Assembly: GCA_916613615.1 (NCBI GenBank)
Contig: OU744721.1
Location: forward strand, 74,405,060-74,469,059
Reading direction: 5' to 3'
Source: Steromphala cineraria
Lineage: Eukaryota > Mollusca > Gastropoda > Trochida > Trochidae
Length of the DNA stretch: 64,000 nucleotides
Position numbers and translations under genes: made by a program. The notes beneath the pieces were generated by a model, which worked only from the letters and a program-made list of their open reading frames with translations, had not been told where the DNA came from and made no database searches. Below, piece after piece: positions 61,105-64,000 of this stretch. How positions within the stretch are numbered: the stretch's first letter is position 1; the number at the start of each line of letters is the position of its first letter.

Positions 61105-62614
61105 TGATAATTCATTTCTTTTTCTTAAAGATTGGTTTAATCTGATTTAAGCTTTGGAATCTATTCATACATACTTACATAGGGTGCCTAAATTGAAATT
61201 TCAGAATGCCTTTGGACAAAATGCTCTATATCTAATATTAGAATTGGCTAAGTATGAAAATTAAGTGAAAAGCGTTCAATATCTCAATAAAAGTTTGATA
61301 GCGTTTCTGTTTTACACTATTAAGGTAACAGAATATCCCTTACTAGGTTCATTGATTGAAGTTATTAAAGTCCCATGACCTATGGTAAGGGTATGTCAGA
61401 TTAAGGATGATTATCCTAGTTCGCAACTGAAGATTTCAAAATAACATCTTTGTGAAGTGGAGACTTAAGTTTGTAGATTTTGTTAGTTAAATATGAGCGT
61501 GACAGGGTGTCCTCATTTATCAAAGTGATGCTTTTCTGTAATACGTTTTCATTTAAAAGTTTCGTAAGTTTCACATTTTGAAATTACCATAAACCTCCCG
61601 AACATGAGCAATAAACCTGCCGAAAAAGGCAATTACATACCTTGTTATCCCTATAGTAGGTGGAGCCATGTATGCTTCTAACCTACAATAAAACTACTTA
61701 ATGAGCTTTGTTGATCTATCTATAACAACAACTACACTTCATTGCCTCACATTTCTAAATTGTGTGTGTCTAGCTTCTCATAAAGCCACGTATATTGACA
61801 TATTGCCGTGATATGTTATGTTTAGGATGATATATCACTCTTTTATCGTTTCACACAACTGATTGGGATATTCATCATTAATAAAAAAATACAAATGAAG
61901 TCGGAATTTGAGGACAAGAAATATTACGTCTCCAGCATTGTGAGCTCAAACATTTTTGAATGTCAAAACATCGTCAGTTTTGTTCTGAGGGTTGTCAAAC
62001 TCTTATGAGTAGTTTGTGTCGATATGTAAAATGTGCTTGATGCGTATTATAAAAATTATAAAAGTTTTTGGCTGATATGAGATAACAAACTCAAAGAGGA
62101 AACGCAAAGATGGACTCCATAATTATCTAACCGTATGTCAGGAAAAGGGAACAGGACGTGAATAAGGAAACTTGCTAGGTTTTCCGTGAACAGCCACCAA
62201 ATACTATTGAGGAGATAAATACTTTAATCATCAACTATCGATACAATTCAAGTAGTTAGTCCCAGATTTTTGCTTGTATACCCAGACCAATATAGACACA
62301 TTCCATTACCTTATTTCAATTAATGATCTTGCTGTTATAAAGTAATGGTGAAAAAAAAATCTGAAAAGGGGAAAATACCAAGGACTGAAAACTAGATAGA
62401 ATTATTTGTAATTATTTTACACAAGCCTCTTGTGCAGTAGTGGTTGAGTTATGAAACAGTTTCTAATTACAAAGTGAAATTAAGACACTCATTGCAGCAG
62501 CAGTCAATACCATAATCTCATTAGTGTATTTGATGGTTGCACTGACAGGGCGGAGAGGCAACAGTGGTGCGACATACTGTGACACGCTGCTTGAGAATCT
62601 TAATCAGTATTTGA
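61105..62614. other. Unit B backbone, no gene seen
   Basis: Collinear with 33553-35085 of unit A. Nothing recognisable. Confidence 0.55.
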
Positions 62615-62618
62615 TTAA

Positions 62619-62957
62619 AGGGGCAGTAGCACGTTTTTAGGGGGAATATAAGGTGATATTAGGAAAATGAAAATAAATGGTTACAATTGAAAGACAATGT
62701 ATTCAAACTAAATGAAGCAGTAATAATTCAAATATTTAACGTAAAGTTCAGCCATGCGATTCATTTCTCTTACAAAAATGAATTAAAGGCCGCCAATGGA
62801 TTTTATGTGAAGCCTCATTCTTTGTCCTCTGACTATGAATTATTGGCTTGTGTAATGTGATTGTTGACACTGTCAATATGATACATTTAGCATTTACTTA
62901 CAATTATAAGTGAAATATTTAAAATGTAAATTTATCAAAAAACGTGCTACTGCCCCT
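62619..62957. mobile_element. TTAA-flanked MITE, copy 3 (left of an abutting pair)
   Basis: 339 bp with the same ends as the other copies, flanked by TTAA at 62615-62618 and 62958-62961. It has a short internal deletion relative to the neighbouring copy, around the GTGTTCACACAAAAATGG stretch. Confidence 0.9.
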
Positions 62958-62961
62958 TTAA

Positions 62962-63318
62962 AGGGGCAGTAGCACGTTTTTAGGGGGAGTATAAGGTGAT
63001 GTCGGGAAAATGAAAATTAATGGTTCCAATTGAAAGACAATGTATTTAAACTAAATGGAGCAGTAATAATTAAAATATATAAAGTAAAGTTTAGCCATGC
63101 GATTCCTTTTTCCTACACAAAATGAATTAAAGGTGTTCACACAAAAATGGCCGCCAATGGATTCTATGTAAATCTTCATACTTTGTCCTCTGACTATGGA
63201 TGATTGACTTGTGTAATGAGATTTTTGACACTGTCAAAGTAATACAATTAACATTAACTTACAATAATCAGTGAAAATTTTCAAATATAAAATTATCAAA
63301 AAACGTGCTACTGCCCCT
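62962..63318. mobile_element. TTAA-flanked MITE, copy 4 (right of an abutting pair)
   Basis: 357 bp, directly following copy 3 with a single shared TTAA (62958-62961), and TTAA again at 63319-63322. Unit A has no element at the matching site (about 35083). Confidence 0.9.
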
Positions 63319-63510
63319 TTAAGTACTTACAAGATTTAAAGGAAACATTTAGATTGAAAGGAAACGTTGGATATAACCTGTTTTGACTGCATCAAATCAA
63401 TGTCAATGTTGTTTTGCAATTGAAAACAGAGTTGTAAACAACCCTACAATATATAATATTGTAGGAATGACCATGGAATGATATCTAGTTAGTTCACCAC
63501 TTCTTTATAC

Positions 63511-64000
63511 CTTAGACATTGAAATACTATATTGTGTACCCAACTTCGATCGCTGTTCATTGTGTGCGCTTAATTAACGGTGTGAATGTTTACACATCTA
63601 TATCTCTTTCCTAAGTATACAGGGTTTATTAGCGATAGTCACATTCAGTCTGTAGGCTCTGCTTGGAATGATGGTATAAGATTAGCTGCCAGTCTCTGGT
63701 CATCTTGGAGACCACATTTGTATTGATTCAATCAACGCCTTCTACAAAAATCTATAATAGAGCAAGACTCTTTAAATTACCCTTACCATCTAGCAAACCC
63801 CTGCCTATCAACGAATACCATCTATTTCTCCTTGATATCATTGCCTGAGTAAGTTCACCAAGCCCTCAATTCTGTCCAATGACATTTTTTGTGTGACATA
63901 TTACGGGAAAATGTTCATATTTTGCAAAAGCATTGCCAATTTCGAAGCGTTTTTTGAATGTTTTGCACACAGTCATTTTCCAAGTTGATAAGTTCCCAAC
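63511..64000. repeat. Macro-tandem repeat, unit C (first 490 bp only)
   Basis: Third copy of the unit start, cut by the window edge. By eye it differs from the start of unit B at about 7 positions and from the start of unit A at about 17. It shares B-type variants such as TTAGCG for TTGGCG and GTAGGCTC for GTTGGCTC. A third, non-identical copy supports a real array over a simple pair of haplotypes joined by mistake. Confidence 0.93.

Larger units (their letters stand above)
35272..63510. repeat. Macro-tandem repeat, unit B
   Basis: Second complete copy of the macro-unit, read from its alignment to unit A. Landmarks shared in order include the MULE transposon (8107 versus 42152), the GPCR-like fragment (17671 versus 47775), the GACGGACA repeat (21430 versus 51965) and the candidate signal-peptide exon (33552 versus 61104). 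Unit B lacks several A-only blocks and carries its own: 38678-40690, the retroposon at 44862-45051, MITEs at 50520-50875 and 62619-63318, and 56655-59630. Confidence 0.95.

Noticed and set aside
1..64000. False tandem duplication from two haplotypes joined in assembly
   Set aside because: A third, distinct copy starts at 63511 and a much older paralogue lies inside unit B, so more than two versions exist. I cannot fully exclude an artefact without reads, so it is listed as a test.

Overview
The window looks like AT-rich nuclear DNA from a marine invertebrate, most likely a mollusc and plausibly a gastropod. The evidence is indirect. There are spliced transposon genes with canonical GT/AG introns, many TIR elements and MITEs, a retroposon tail ending in (ACTC)n, GACGGACA-rich interspersed repeats and a CCCCCG-bounded retroposon-like repeat, all of types I associate with molluscan genomes. 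There are no bacterial gene arrays. I found no host protein-coding gene I can call with confidence. Most open frames are short chance frames or antisense shadows of transposon exons.

The overall layout is a macro-tandem array. Unit A (1-35271), unit B (35272-63510) and the start of unit C (63511-64000) are copies of the same sequence in the same orientation, roughly 95-97% identical by eye where they align. B and C share variants that A lacks. A and B also differ by many large private insertions and deletions, so much of the window can be read as filled site versus empty site.

Unit A in order: backbone (1-4250); an A-only degenerate minisatellite and GC-rich dyad block (4250-5795); an A-only block with a 143-bp palindrome (5985-7720); a Mutator-like (MULE) DNA transposon with TIRs and an 8-bp target duplication (8107-15465), carrying a seven-exon FLYWCH/MULE transposase pseudogene on the minus strand; more backbone with a possible GPCR fragment (17318-17671); a nested local tandem duplication of about 3.8 kb (23806-31445) holding a LINE-like insertion, a 29-bp-period array of 20-bp dyads and a TTAA-flanked MITE; a TATTGGCCC fold-back and iteron-like cluster (31711-32065); and a possible signal-peptide exon (33346-33552).

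Inside the MULE of unit A sits a second TIR element (9139-12563, TSD ATT). It contains a decayed DIRS-type tyrosine-recombinase retrotransposon (about 9480-11710) and a 231-bp fold-back MITE (12068-12298). Unit B preserves the empty site.

Unit B repeats the backbone with its own changes: a 2-kb B-only segment (38678-40690); the MULE without the nested element and without the FLYWCH exon, but with a 190-bp retroposon inserted in exon 1; three TTAA-flanked MITEs (one alone, two abutting); an 87-bp insertion with three AGGTCA half-sites in DR1 spacing; and a segment (56655-59630) that contains an older, partly inverted paralogue of the unit.

The two MULE genes carry one shared nonsense change and otherwise different lesions, so they record decay before and after the macro-duplication. 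The features I think most worth following are the dyad array, the macro-array with its fossil paralogue, and the nested MULE/TIR/DIRS stack with its empty-site control.
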